Shown: piece after piece, positions 1-4,913 of the stretch
How positions within the stretch are numbered: the stretch's first letter is position 1
Layout of the letters: every line of letters begins with the position of its first letter
Assembly (NCBI GenBank): GCA_031290205.1
Contig: JAITNZ010000238.1
Location: 1 to 5,002, forward strand
Direction of reading: 5' to 3'
Origin: Spirochaetaceae bacterium
GTDB lineage: Bacteria > Spirochaetota > Spirochaetia > Treponematales > Breznakiellaceae
DNA length: 5,002 bases
Made by a program: the position numbers and the translations under genes
Notes under the pieces: generated by a model
Seen by the model: only the letters and a program-made list of their open reading frames with translations
What the model was told of the DNA's origin: nothing
Database searches by the model: none

Positions 1-32
1 CCCCCCCATATAAGCCTCTAAATGCGTAGCAA

Positions 33-125
33 TTCCGAATTCGAAAATTACCACGACCCACGCCCCTATACCCCCATACCCTTCTTCCGTTCGTGTTGTT
101 CGTGAGGTCGTGGTTGAATTCGGAA
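33..125. repeat. imperfect inverted repeat, about 50-base loop
   Basis: Two blocks are exactly reverse-complementary: TTCCGAATTC (33-42) with GAATTCGGAA (116-125), and ACCACGAC (50-57) with GTCGTGGT (107-114). The blocks are separated by 7 bases on the left arm and 1 base on the right, so the stem would carry an asymmetric bulge. The 49-base loop holds the C-tract series described separately. Function is unknown; it could be a remnant of a mobile repeat or an RNA/DNA secondary structure. Confidence 0.6.
57..81 (-). other. G-quadruplex motif
   Basis: On the plus strand there are four C runs of 3, 4, 5 and 3 (57-59, 63-66, 71-75, 79-81) separated by 3, 4 and 3 bases. The minus strand therefore satisfies the standard four-run G3+ motif with short loops. 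It sits in the loop of the inverted repeat 33-125. The motif is read directly from sequence; folding in the cell is inference. Confidence 0.6.
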
Positions 126-264
126 CTGCTGGTAGCTACTACCTTTTTGCGCATTTTGCTGTAGGGCTTTTCTGCAAGGCAGAAACCGCCGGGTGCAATA
201 TCGGGCGAGGGGTCGACTTCCCCCCAGCACCGCCGATTTACCACGAATTTGGAAGTGCACCCGA

Positions 265-281
265 AACCACCTGTGGCGGTT
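265..281. repeat. short CCxCC-TGT-GGCGG hairpin repeat (copy 1)
   Basis: AACCACC (265-271) can pair with GGCGGTT (275-281) across a TGT loop with one mismatch. The core resembles the other (C)GCC-TGT-GGC(G) hairpins of this window at 342-350, 3242-3254, 3342-3354, 3446-3456 and 3627-3639. It abuts and overlaps by two bases the -35 box of the symporter promoter, so it may influence that promoter. Confidence 0.5.
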
Positions 282-308
282 GATTTTTCCTCTTTTTCAT
301 CGTATATT
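280..308 (+). promoter_or_regulatory. sigma-70-like promoter of the serine operon
   Basis: A -35 box TTGATT (280-285; four of six consensus bases) and a -10 box TATATT (303-308; five of six) are separated by exactly 17 bases. Transcription would start near 315, giving a 5' UTR of about 70 bases that contains the hairpin repeat at 319-352. This is the best promoter match I see upstream of the operon, and no other promoter is apparent inside the three tightly packed genes. Confidence 0.7.
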
Positions 309-318
309 CGCATTGAAA

Positions 319-352
319 GCATGAAAGTGCCTCAAGGCACTGCCTGTGGCGG
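319..352 (-). repeat. hairpin repeat, inverted copy in the 5' UTR
   Basis: GTGCC-TCAA-GGCAC (327-340) forms a 5-bp hairpin, followed by a second short hairpin GCC-TGT-GGC (342-350). Read on the minus strand, 340-319 matches 3181-3201 almost perfectly: 14 exact bases (GCATGAAAGTGCCT at 319-332), one extra base (333), then 7 exact bases. The same tail (GGCGCTTTCATGC type) recurs in both 100-base tandem units downstream. It lies between the promoter and the ribosome binding site of the symporter, and so would be transcribed in the leader. Confidence 0.75.
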
Positions 353-374
353 AATAAAAAAATTCTTTATCTAT

Positions 375-378
375 GGAG
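375..378 (+). promoter_or_regulatory. ribosome binding site deciding the symporter start
   Basis: GGAG at 375-378 is spaced 6 bases from the ATG at 385. The in-frame ATG at 373 would overlap this Shine-Dalgarno sequence and has only A/T-rich sequence upstream, so 385 is the preferred start. Confidence 0.8.
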
Positions 379-384
379 AATAGT

Positions 385-1599
385 ATGGCAAAGAAATTGC
401 ATGTAGGTTTGGTCGCGCGATTACTCATCGGTATTGCGCTGGGTATCCTCTTCGGGTCTTTTTTACCGACGCCGGTAAATAGAATCATCATCACCGCTTC
501 GACATTGTTCAGCTCATTCCTCAAATTCGTCATCCCCCTGCTGATTCTGGCGTTCGTTACCATGGGTATCGCCGACCTCACGCAGGGCGCAGGCAAACTC
601 TTGGGGCTTACCGCAGGTATCGCATACTGCTCGTCCCTCTTATGGGGCACCCTCGCATTTGCCGTGGCGGTTTCGCTCTTCCCCCATTTTATGAGCGCGT
701 CCACATTCACCGCCATCGGGCACCCGGAACAGGGCATGCTCTCCCCCTACTTTACGATTCCCCTCAGCCCCGTCATGGACGTAACGGCGGCAGTCGTGCT
801 GGCATTTATTCTGGGGCTCTGCCTTTCAACCATGCGCAAGCAAACAGCAGTGCTTTACGAGCCGATAAACGCGTTTTCGCAAATCATCCAAAAGGTGCTG
901 AAAGTGGCGGTAATCCCCCTCTTACCGCTCTATATTTGCGGGACTTTCGTAAACATGACGGTAAGCGGGCAGACCTTCACGATACTCAACCTCCTCTGGA
1001 AAGTGTTCCTCACGGTGATCATCCTCCACATGGTCTGCCTCTTGGTGATGTTCCTCATAGCGGGACTCATCGGCAAAAAAAATCCCTTCGCGCTGCTGCG
1101 AAATCAGATACCCGGCTACCTTTCCGCCATCGGGACGCAGTCTTCGGCGGCGACCATTCCGGTCAATCTAAAATGCGCCGAAGCGGACGGAGTATCGCCC
1201 GAAATACGCAATTTCGTGATTCCCCTCTGCGCCAACATCCACATGGCGGGTTCGATGACGACCATCACCTGTTGTGTCAGCGCCGTGCTGCTGATGTATA
1301 ATATGCCGCTGGGTCTCGGCATCATCATCCCGTTTATCATGACGCTGGGCATCGCGATGGTCGCCTCCCCCGGCGCTCCCGGCGGCTCCATCATGACGGC
1401 GCTGCCCTTCCTCCCCATCGTCGGTATCGCCTCCGACAGCGCGATAGCCAGCCTGCTCATCGCGCTCTATCTTACTCAGGATAGCTTCGGCACCGCCTGC
1501 AATGTTTCAGGCGACAACGCGATTTCGGTTATCGTCGAAACCTTCTATCGGAAGTTTATCAAGAAAGACATCAAAACTGAGGGGCGCTCGCTCGCATGA
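385..1599 (+). CDS. DAACS-family Na+-coupled amino acid symporter, probably serine
   Basis: Integral inner-membrane secondary transporter of the dicarboxylate/amino acid:cation symporter family, 404 residues from the ATG at 385, close to the length of SstT. Family landmarks are intact: the Ser-rich HP1 tip SSAATIPVN (about 253-261), the TM7 motif region IHMAGS (285-290), the HP2 tip SPGAPGGS (328-335) and TM8 TQDSFGTACNVSGD (364-377). Aligning NVSGD with GltPh NVTGD keeps the residues equivalent to D394, T398, N401 and D405 (here D366, T370, N373, D377), but the Arg equivalent to R397, which binds acidic side chains, is Gly369. That fits a neutral substrate. In TM7 the usual Asn of the NMxG motif is His286. 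The gene is first in an operon with both L-serine dehydratase subunits, which points to serine uptake. Family assignment is firm. Substrate is inferred; threonine or another small neutral amino acid is the alternative. Confidence 0.9.
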   Translation: MAKKLHVGLVARLLIGIALGILFGSFLPTPVNRIIITASTLFSSFLKFVIPLLILAFVTMGIADLTQGAGKLLGLTAGIAYCSSLLWGTLAFAVAVSLFPHFMSASTFTAIGHPEQGMLSPYFTIPLSPVMDVTAAVVLAFILGLCLSTMRKQTAVLYEPINAFSQIIQKVLKVAVIPLLPLYICGTFVNMTVSGQTFTILNLLWKVFLTVIILHMVCLLVMFLIAGLIGKKNPFALLRNQIPGYLSAIGTQSSAATIPVNLKCAEADGVSPEIRNFVIPLCANIHMAGSMTTITCCVSAVLLMYNMPLGLGIIIPFIMTLGIAMVASPGAPGGSIMTALPFLPIVGIASDSAIASLLIALYLTQDSFGTACNVSGDNAISVIVETFYRKFIKKDIKTEGRSLA

Positions 1600-2288
1600 A
1601 CGTATTCGATATTATCGGACCGGTGATGATTGGTCCCTCAAGCTCCCATACGGCGGGCGCTGTGCGGATTGGGCGAACCGGTCTGGGTATACTCGGCGAG
1701 GTAGTGCGCCGCGCCGATATAGGGCTTGCCGGCTCCTTTGCCCAGACCTACCGGGGGCACGGCACCGACCGCGCGCTCATTGCAGGTCTCCTCGGCATGT
1801 TCCCCGACGACGAGCGCATCCGCGACAGTTTTGACGTTGCGCGCAAACAGGGGTTGGAGTTCACGATTAACGAGGTGAAAATCCCCCGCGCCCACCCCAA
1901 CACCGCAAAGCTGCATCTTGTAGGGGCAAGCGGAAAGGAGTGCGCCTTGCAGGGGGCGTCCATCGGGGGCGGAAATATTCTGATACATTCGGTAAATGAA
2001 ATGGAAACTGAGTTTTCCAGCGAGGCGGACACGCTGATTATCGCCCACAAGGATATGCCCGGGATGATAGCCGAAGTTACCAGCCTCATGGCGGAACACG
2101 GGGTGAATATCGGCAACTTTAAGCTGAGCCGCCCGCACAAGGGCTTTCAGGCGGTGATGACGGTTGAAATTGACGGGCGCATGCAAGAGCCGGCGATAGC
2201 GAAACTGCGGGAACTTCCTCATATCGAAGGCGTGGTCTACCTGCGGGCAAACGAGGCAAAAGAGGATAAAGAGGATAAAAATGAGTGA
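1596..2288 (+). CDS. sdaAB: L-serine dehydratase, iron-sulfur-dependent, beta subunit
   Basis: Beta subunit of the two-subunit type of oxygen-sensitive [4Fe-4S] L-serine ammonia-lyase (EC 4.3.1.17; L-serine to pyruvate plus ammonia), cytoplasmic. The 230-residue protein has the family's serine-dehydratase beta domain, with GPSSSHTAG at 13-21, YRGHGTDRALIAGLLG at 52-67, HPNTAKL at 100-106 and SIGGGNI at 122-128. A C-terminal ACT domain spans roughly 145-218 (IIAHKDMPGMIAEVTSLMAEH and following). The start ATG overlaps the symporter stop in an ATGA, with a GAGGGG at 1579-1584 upstream at a slightly long spacing, so translational coupling is likely. The last residues (KEDKEDKNE) are a charged tail produced by a duplicated 9-base segment that also supplies the ribosome binding site of the next gene. 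Length and motifs are normal for the family. Confidence 0.96.
   Translation: MNVFDIIGPVMIGPSSSHTAGAVRIGRTGLGILGEVVRRADIGLAGSFAQTYRGHGTDRALIAGLLGMFPDDERIRDSFDVARKQGLEFTINEVKIPRAHPNTAKLHLVGASGKECALQGASIGGGNILIHSVNEMETEFSSEADTLIIAHKDMPGMIAEVTSLMAEHGVNIGNFKLSRPHKGFQAVMTVEIDGRMQEPAIAKLRELPHIEGVVYLRANEAKEDKEDKNE
2262..2280 (+). promoter_or_regulatory. duplicated ribosome binding site for sdaAA
   Basis: GAGGATAAA occurs twice in tandem (2262-2270 and 2271-2279). The second GAGG lies 6 bases before the sdaAA ATG at 2281, and the first gives a more distant backup. The duplication is inside the sdaAB coding sequence and encodes its repeated Glu-Asp-Lys tail. Confidence 0.7.
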
Positions 2289-3189
2289 ATTGCTTGAATA
2301 TCATTCGGTAGCGGCGCTCGCACGAGGCGCGGAAGAGCGGGGCTGCACGATTTCAGAACTGGTAATTAGCGACCAGTCGGCTTTTTTGGAACAAGACAGA
2401 AGCCAACTTTTTGCAAACATGAAACATAATCTTGACATCATGCGTGCCTCCGCCGTAGCGGGGAACGACGAAAAGCTTAAATCCCGCAGCGGGCTTTCAG
2501 GCGGAGACGGCTATAAAATGGGGCGCTATGCCCGCTCCGGCGGCACTTCGGGCGCGGCGGGACCGATTTCGGGCAGTTTCTGCGCCGCCGCGATGGCAAA
2601 AGCCATCGCCATCGAAGAATGTAACGCCGGCATGGGACGCATCGTCGCCGCTCCCACCGCCGGCTCCTGCGGCATACTCCCCGCGGCGATACTCACCATG
2701 GAAGAGTTTTACCAGACCCCCGAAGAAGCGCTCGTGATGTCGCTCTTTACCGCCGGCGCCATAGGGCTTGTAATCGTGCGGGAAGCGAGCATCGCCGGCG
2801 CCGAAGGCGGCTGCCAGGCGGAATGCGGGAGCGCGGCAGCCCTCGCGGCGGCAGCCTTGGTGGAACTCCGAGGCGGCACGCCAACCCAGTCGGCGGATGC
2901 CTGCGCCATCGCCATCAAAAACCAGTTGGGGCTCGTCTGCGACCCCGTCGCAGGGCTCGTCGAAGTGCCCTGCGTCAAGCGTAACGCCGGCGGCGTCATG
3001 TGCGCCATCGCCGCCGCCGACATGGCGCTGGCTGGCATCAAGAGCGTCATCCCCGTCGACGAAGTAATCTCCGCCATGCGCGAAGTCGGCGAAGCCCTCC
3101 CCGCTACCCTCCGAGAAACCGCCCAAGGCGGACTCGCCGTAACCCCCACCGGTCTAGCCCTAAAACAAAAAATCTTCGGTGTGCCTTAG
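2281..3189 (+). CDS. sdaAA: L-serine dehydratase, iron-sulfur-dependent, alpha subunit
   Basis: Catalytic alpha subunit of the [4Fe-4S] L-serine dehydratase; it pairs with the SdaAB protein encoded just upstream. The 302-residue length is typical of the separate alpha chain. The expected cluster cysteines are present: C178 in GGCQAE, C220 in VCDPVAGLVE and C231 in VPCVKRN. The spacings of 42 and 11 equal those of the Legionella enzyme's ligands as I recall them (343, 385, 396). Other conserved stretches are SGLSGGDGYKMGRY (70-83), APTAGSCGILPA (124-135) and the C-terminal TPTG (288-291). There is no C-terminal Cys tail of the kind seen in single-chain enzymes. The start overlaps the sdaAB stop by 8 bases and has a good ribosome binding site, so the subunits are probably made in balance. 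The last two codons and the TAG stop fall inside a hairpin repeat (3181-3201), so the extreme C-terminus has been shaped by that repeat. Confidence 0.96.
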   Translation: MSELLEYHSVAALARGAEERGCTISELVISDQSAFLEQDRSQLFANMKHNLDIMRASAVAGNDEKLKSRSGLSGGDGYKMGRYARSGGTSGAAGPISGSFCAAAMAKAIAIEECNAGMGRIVAAPTAGSCGILPAAILTMEEFYQTPEEALVMSLFTAGAIGLVIVREASIAGAEGGCQAECGSAAALAAAALVELRGGTPTQSADACAIAIKNQLGLVCDPVAGLVEVPCVKRNAGGVMCAIAAADMALAGIKSVIPVDEVISAMREVGEALPATLRETAQGGLAVTPTGLALKQKIFGVP

Positions 3190-3240
3190 GCACTTTCATG
3201 CCCATGAGAACGGCGTAAGCTGTCCAAACGGTGTAAGCAG
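3181..3240 (+). repeat. hairpin repeat overlapping sdaAA stop; degenerate first tandem unit
   Basis: GTGCC-TTA-GGCAC (3181-3193) is a 5-bp hairpin followed by TTTCATGCCCATG. The sdaAA stop codon (3187-3189) sits in its loop region. The stretch resembles the first 60 bases of the 100-base units that follow: same hairpin position, same TTTCATGCCCATG tail, and GGCGTAAGC/GGTGTAAGC in place of GGCGTTAGC/CGCCTAAGC. It lacks their last 40 bases. It is the reverse complement of the copy in the 5' UTR at 319-340. The hairpin plus three Ts could also act as a weak terminator of the operon. Confidence 0.75.
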
Positions 3241-3440
3241 GGCGCCACAGGCGCTTTCATGCCCATGCTGATGGCGTTAGCTGTCAGAACCGCCTAAGCA
3301 AGTTTATAGCCAACTTCAGCTTTGCCTTCACTTTGAGCAGGGCGCCACAGGCGCTTTCATGCCCATGCTGACGGCGTTAGCAGTCGTAACCCCCTAAGCA
3401 GGTTTATAGCCAACTTCAGCTTTGCCTTCACTTTGAGAAG
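3241..3440 (+). repeat. two 100-base tandem repeat units
   Basis: 3241-3340 and 3341-3440 align end to end without gaps over exactly 100 bases, with seven substitutions that I count by eye (about 93% identity). Each unit starts with the hairpin GCGCC-ACA-GGCGC (3242-3254; 3342-3354), then TTTCATGCCCATG, then two TAAGC/TTAGC motifs about 20 bases apart, then a 40-base AT-richer block (TTTATAGCC to CTTTGAG). A truncated unit precedes them (3181-3240) and a bare start of another follows (3441-3456). The period is not a multiple of three and stops occur in frame, so this is not a protein repeat. It has no repeat/spacer alternation, so it is not CRISPR. Confidence 0.9.
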
Positions 3441-3445
3441 GGCGC

Positions 3446-3456
3446 CGCCACAGGCG
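3446..3456. repeat. CGCC-ACA-GGCG hairpin, start of an incomplete fourth unit
   Basis: GGCGCC at 3441-3446 continues the tandem array in register, but an extra GCC precedes ACAGGCG, after which similarity to the 100-base unit ends. The hairpin core is the same as in the full units. Confidence 0.6.
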
Positions 3457-3482
3457 TAGGGCGAGCGCAGTAAGAATTTGTC

Positions 3483-3759
3483 CACAGATGGACACAGGGG
3501 GAAGGCTTTCTCAGGAACGCGGCACGAACGCTACGCGCCCGCGCTCCTGTCATGTTCCTTGCCACGCACTCTGTGGTAAAGGCTTTATCCGAGGACGCCT
3601 TTTGCTCACTAAAGGCAAGGCTTAGACCGCCTGTGGCGGCGTTACCGCGCGCTCTACCGACAGATGCGCCCGCAATGCCCAACAGCAAAGTGCGTAGCTA
3701 GGAGCATGGCAGCGCGTATGCGCGTACCTGAGAAAGCCTTCCCTCTGTGTTCATCTGTG
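3483..3759. repeat. large imperfect inverted repeat (repeat family 2, copies A and B)
   Basis: The arms 3483-3515 and 3727-3759 are reverse complements with two mismatches in 33 bases; both contain CCTGAGAAAGCCTTCCC in opposite orientation and a CTGTGTxCATCTGTG block. Further in, 3551-3573 and 3686-3708 pair with about 19 of 23 matches. So copy A (minus strand, about 3573 to 3483) and copy B (plus, about 3686 to 3759) form an inverted pair around a centre of about 110 bases that contains the CCGCC-TGT-GGCGG hairpin. This could fold as a long stem-loop or cruciform. It is a non-coding repeat of unknown function. Confidence 0.8.
3627..3639. repeat. CCGCC-TGT-GGCGG hairpin
   Basis: A perfect 5-bp stem with a TGT loop near the centre of the inverted repeat pair. 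It is another member of the short GC hairpin set at 265, 342, 3242, 3342 and 3446. Confidence 0.65.
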
Positions 3760-3799
3760 TGTATCTGTTGACATTCTTCGGTGAAGCCGTAACAGTAGG

Positions 3800-3871
3800 A
3801 GTGCGCGGCGAGGAGGATGGCGACAGTGTTTGCGCGTAGCGCGTTACGCGCGTACCTGAGAAAGCCTTCCC
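3800..3871 (+). repeat. third copy (C) of repeat family 2
   Basis: 3848-3871 repeats 3720-3743 exactly (24 bases, 128 bases apart). Upstream, 3800-3821 matches 3689-3710 with four mismatches in 22. Between these blocks is an extra GCGCGTA...TACGCGC hairpin (3832-3838/3845-3851). After CCTTCCC the copy diverges and lacks the CTGTGTxCATCTGTG block of copies A and B. Confidence 0.75.
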
Positions 3872-3888
3872 CATTTCCTCTCCGACGA

Positions 3889-3911
3889 CAGATTTTTCAT
3901 AGAAAAATCTG
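3889..3911. repeat. perfect AT-rich 10-bp hairpin
   Basis: CAGATTTTTC (3889-3898) and GAAAAATCTG (3902-3911) are exact reverse complements around an ATA loop. The stem contains a five-T and a five-A run, so on either strand the descending arm is A/T rich, but no T run follows it. Whether it is a bidirectional termination aid or another dispersed repeat cannot be decided here. Confidence 0.7.
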
Positions 3912-3927
3912 AAACCCCGCCCAACAA

Positions 3928-3947
3928 CGGCGTCCGGTAGGACGTTG
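3928..3947 (+). other. small hairpin
   Basis: CGTCC (3931-3935) and GGACG (3940-3944) pair around a GGTA loop, extendable to 8 pairs as RNA with two G-U wobbles and a C-G (3928-3930 with 3945-3947). No T run follows. Function unknown. Confidence 0.4.
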
Positions 3948-3996
3948 ACGCGTTAAACCGTTCATGGCGTGGCGCAGAATAAGGTAACATTATGCC

Positions 3997-4026
3997 AAAA
4001 TGCAGGTTCACCTTTCGGTGAGCCTG
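3997..4026 (-). terminator. likely intrinsic terminator of the lipoprotein gene
   Basis: The arms 4003-4012 and 4017-4026 pair over 10 positions with one imperfect pair and a 4-base loop (GAAA when read on the minus strand). Transcribing leftward, the hairpin begins about 30 bases after the lipoprotein stop and is followed by CA and then four Ts (3997-4000). The T run is short, so efficiency is uncertain, but the position and stem fit a terminator. Confidence 0.6.
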
Positions 4027-4056
4027 TGTGCCGTGACTCTGCCGCGGGGTTGTTCA

Positions 4057-4851
4057 TCAAAACTGTTCCCGCGCCATGGTAATTATTTGCGCCGTTTTTA
4101 CATCCAAAGCTTTTAATGACAGTCTTTGGTTTGAACCGGTTCCTGAAATATCTCCTGTGATTACAATTGAGGCGCCTAACATATTTCCTATAGAGACAGC
4201 CGATTTGTCGCTTACTTCCCCTGATGCCTGGAAGTTTTGCTCACGTCTTATTTGATCAAGCCGTCTTCTGTCCACTATGATAAACCTGCCTGCGTTTACC
4301 AAACTATATTCCAATTCCTCAATGACATATTCGGCTGTATCTCTGTCATTCGAAGACACACTTAATATCGCAATTGTTGCGTTTCTAGGAAGTTTACCAA
4401 TCAACGCATCTGATGTGTTTTTTATTGCGCTGGCAATTTTACGTTGATTTGATTGATTTGAGCCGGTGCGTGAATTGTATAGCACCACATCCCCTGAAGC
4501 CGTTAATGACTGAATATTTAATAATGCCGGCGGCGACGCAAAACACAGCATAGTTACAATATTCCATGGTGAATATGATCCGCCAATGGTTATATTTTTT
4601 ACATCAATATTTCCTTGATATTTTTTTGATGCCTCGGCCCGCAATAATGACACAGCTTTGTTTTTTATGCTATTCGACATGATGATATGAAGAGGCTGGA
4701 CAGTGGTAAATTCCGCCGTAACGGTACCAATCACCTCAGTTTCCGCTCTTTCCTGTGATGTCATTGTCCTGTCCTGCAACGAAACACACGAATCCAATAG
4801 TCCGATAAACACCACCATGGCTGTAATCGATAAAAAATGCAATCTTTTCAT
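4057..4851 (-). CDS. putative lipoprotein with C-terminal CsgG/LpoB-like domain
   Basis: A 264-residue predicted lipoprotein. The N-terminus has Lys-Arg, a hydrophobic core (about 5-19) and the lipobox LDSC with the modified Cys at 22, a loose lipobox of the spirochaete kind. Residues about 38-126 form a module of unknown function (EVIGTVTAEF, KKYQGNIDVKNITIGG, ASGDVVLY). Residues about 137-262 resemble the CsgG / PBP-activator LpoB-like fold: LPRNATIAILSVSSND (154-169), YVIEELEYSLVNAGRFIIVDRRRLDQIRREQNF (175-207, not a membrane segment), GEVSDKSAVSIGNMLGASIVITGDI (211-235) and LKALDVKTAQI (247-257). Such domains occur in envelope assembly and cell-wall-synthase activator proteins, but the actual role here is unknown. 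AGGAGC lies 7 bases before the ATG. The DNA is clearly AT-richer than the serine operon (43% and 30% GC in two 60-base lines I counted), which may reflect a different origin. It is convergent with the operon. Confidence 0.85.
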   Translation of the reverse strand: MKRLHFLSITAMVVFIGLLDSCVSLQDRTMTSQERAETEVIGTVTAEFTTVQPLHIIMSNSIKNKAVSLLRAEASKKYQGNIDVKNITIGGSYSPWNIVTMLCFASPPALLNIQSLTASGDVVLYNSRTGSNQSNQRKIASAIKNTSDALIGKLPRNATIAILSVSSNDRDTAEYVIEELEYSLVNAGRFIIVDRRRLDQIRREQNFQASGEVSDKSAVSIGNMLGASIVITGDISGTGSNQRLSLKALDVKTAQIITMAREQF

Positions 4852-4857
4852 AAATAA

Positions 4858-4864
4858 GCTCCTT
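4858..4864 (-). promoter_or_regulatory. ribosome binding site of the lipoprotein gene
   Basis: Read on the minus strand, AAGGAGC ends 6 bases before the ATG at 4851, a near-ideal Shine-Dalgarno that supports this start and therefore the full signal peptide. Confidence 0.8.
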
Positions 4865-4883
4865 TTGTTTGCTTATATTGATT

Positions 4884-4913
4884 ACAGATAAGAATTTGAC
4901 AGATAAGAATTTG
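4884..4913. repeat. perfect 15-base tandem duplication upstream of the lipoprotein
   Basis: ACAGATAAGAATTTG occurs twice head to tail (4884-4898, 4899-4913), 33 to 62 bases upstream of the lipoprotein start codon. GATTACAG flanks it on both sides (4880-4887 and 4919-4926), and on the minus strand each gives TGTAAT, a possible -10 box (five of six), though neither has a good -35. The array probably lies in the promoter or leader of the lipoprotein gene. Confidence 0.85.

Larger units (their letters stand above)
1..279. other. non-coding leader region, hairpin-rich
   Basis: No believable gene lies here; the only sizeable open frame (minus strand, 66-260) has a low-complexity, Arg/Gln-rich translation with no recognisable domain. 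What is visible is structure: an imperfect inverted repeat (33-57 with 107-125), a C-tract series, a 5-bp hairpin at 131-143 followed by five Ts, a perfect 7-bp hairpin at 169-175/179-185 with a 3-nt loop, and a G-rich/C-rich pairing possibility around 192-231. The region resembles the repeat-laden intergenic DNA downstream of the operon more than a decayed gene. Whatever gene lies to the left is outside the window. Confidence 0.6.
3190..4056. other. convergent intergenic region made of repeats
   Basis: This 867-base stretch lies between the ends of sdaAA (+) and the lipoprotein gene (-). Nothing in it looks like a conserved gene. The one open frame over 80 codons (minus strand, 3428-3688) runs across repeat copies and its translation is Arg/Ala-rich with no domain. 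The contents are a 100-base tandem repeat, a second repeat family in three copies, and several hairpins, each listed separately. Confidence 0.75.

Noticed and set aside
66..260. 64-codon minus-strand open frame upstream of the operon
   Set aside because: Low-complexity basic translation, crosses the inverted repeat and C-tract, and has no recognisable motif.
373..384. Upstream ATG start for the symporter
   Set aside because: It overlaps the GGAG that serves the ATG at 385 and would add only MENS; the internal start has the correct spacing.
642..1301. Long alternative-frame open frames inside the symporter and dehydratase genes
   Set aside because: They are shadows of well-supported genes; their translations are rich in Arg, His and Pro and match no family.
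3181..3440. CRISPR array
   Set aside because: Similarity extends over the entire 100-base period, with no unique spacers between short identical repeats and no cas genes.
3428..3688. 86-codon minus-strand open frame
   Set aside because: It runs through repeat copy A and the GC hairpins, its translation is Ala/Arg/Ser-rich without domain, and I see no good ribosome binding site. More likely chance coding in GC-rich repeat DNA.
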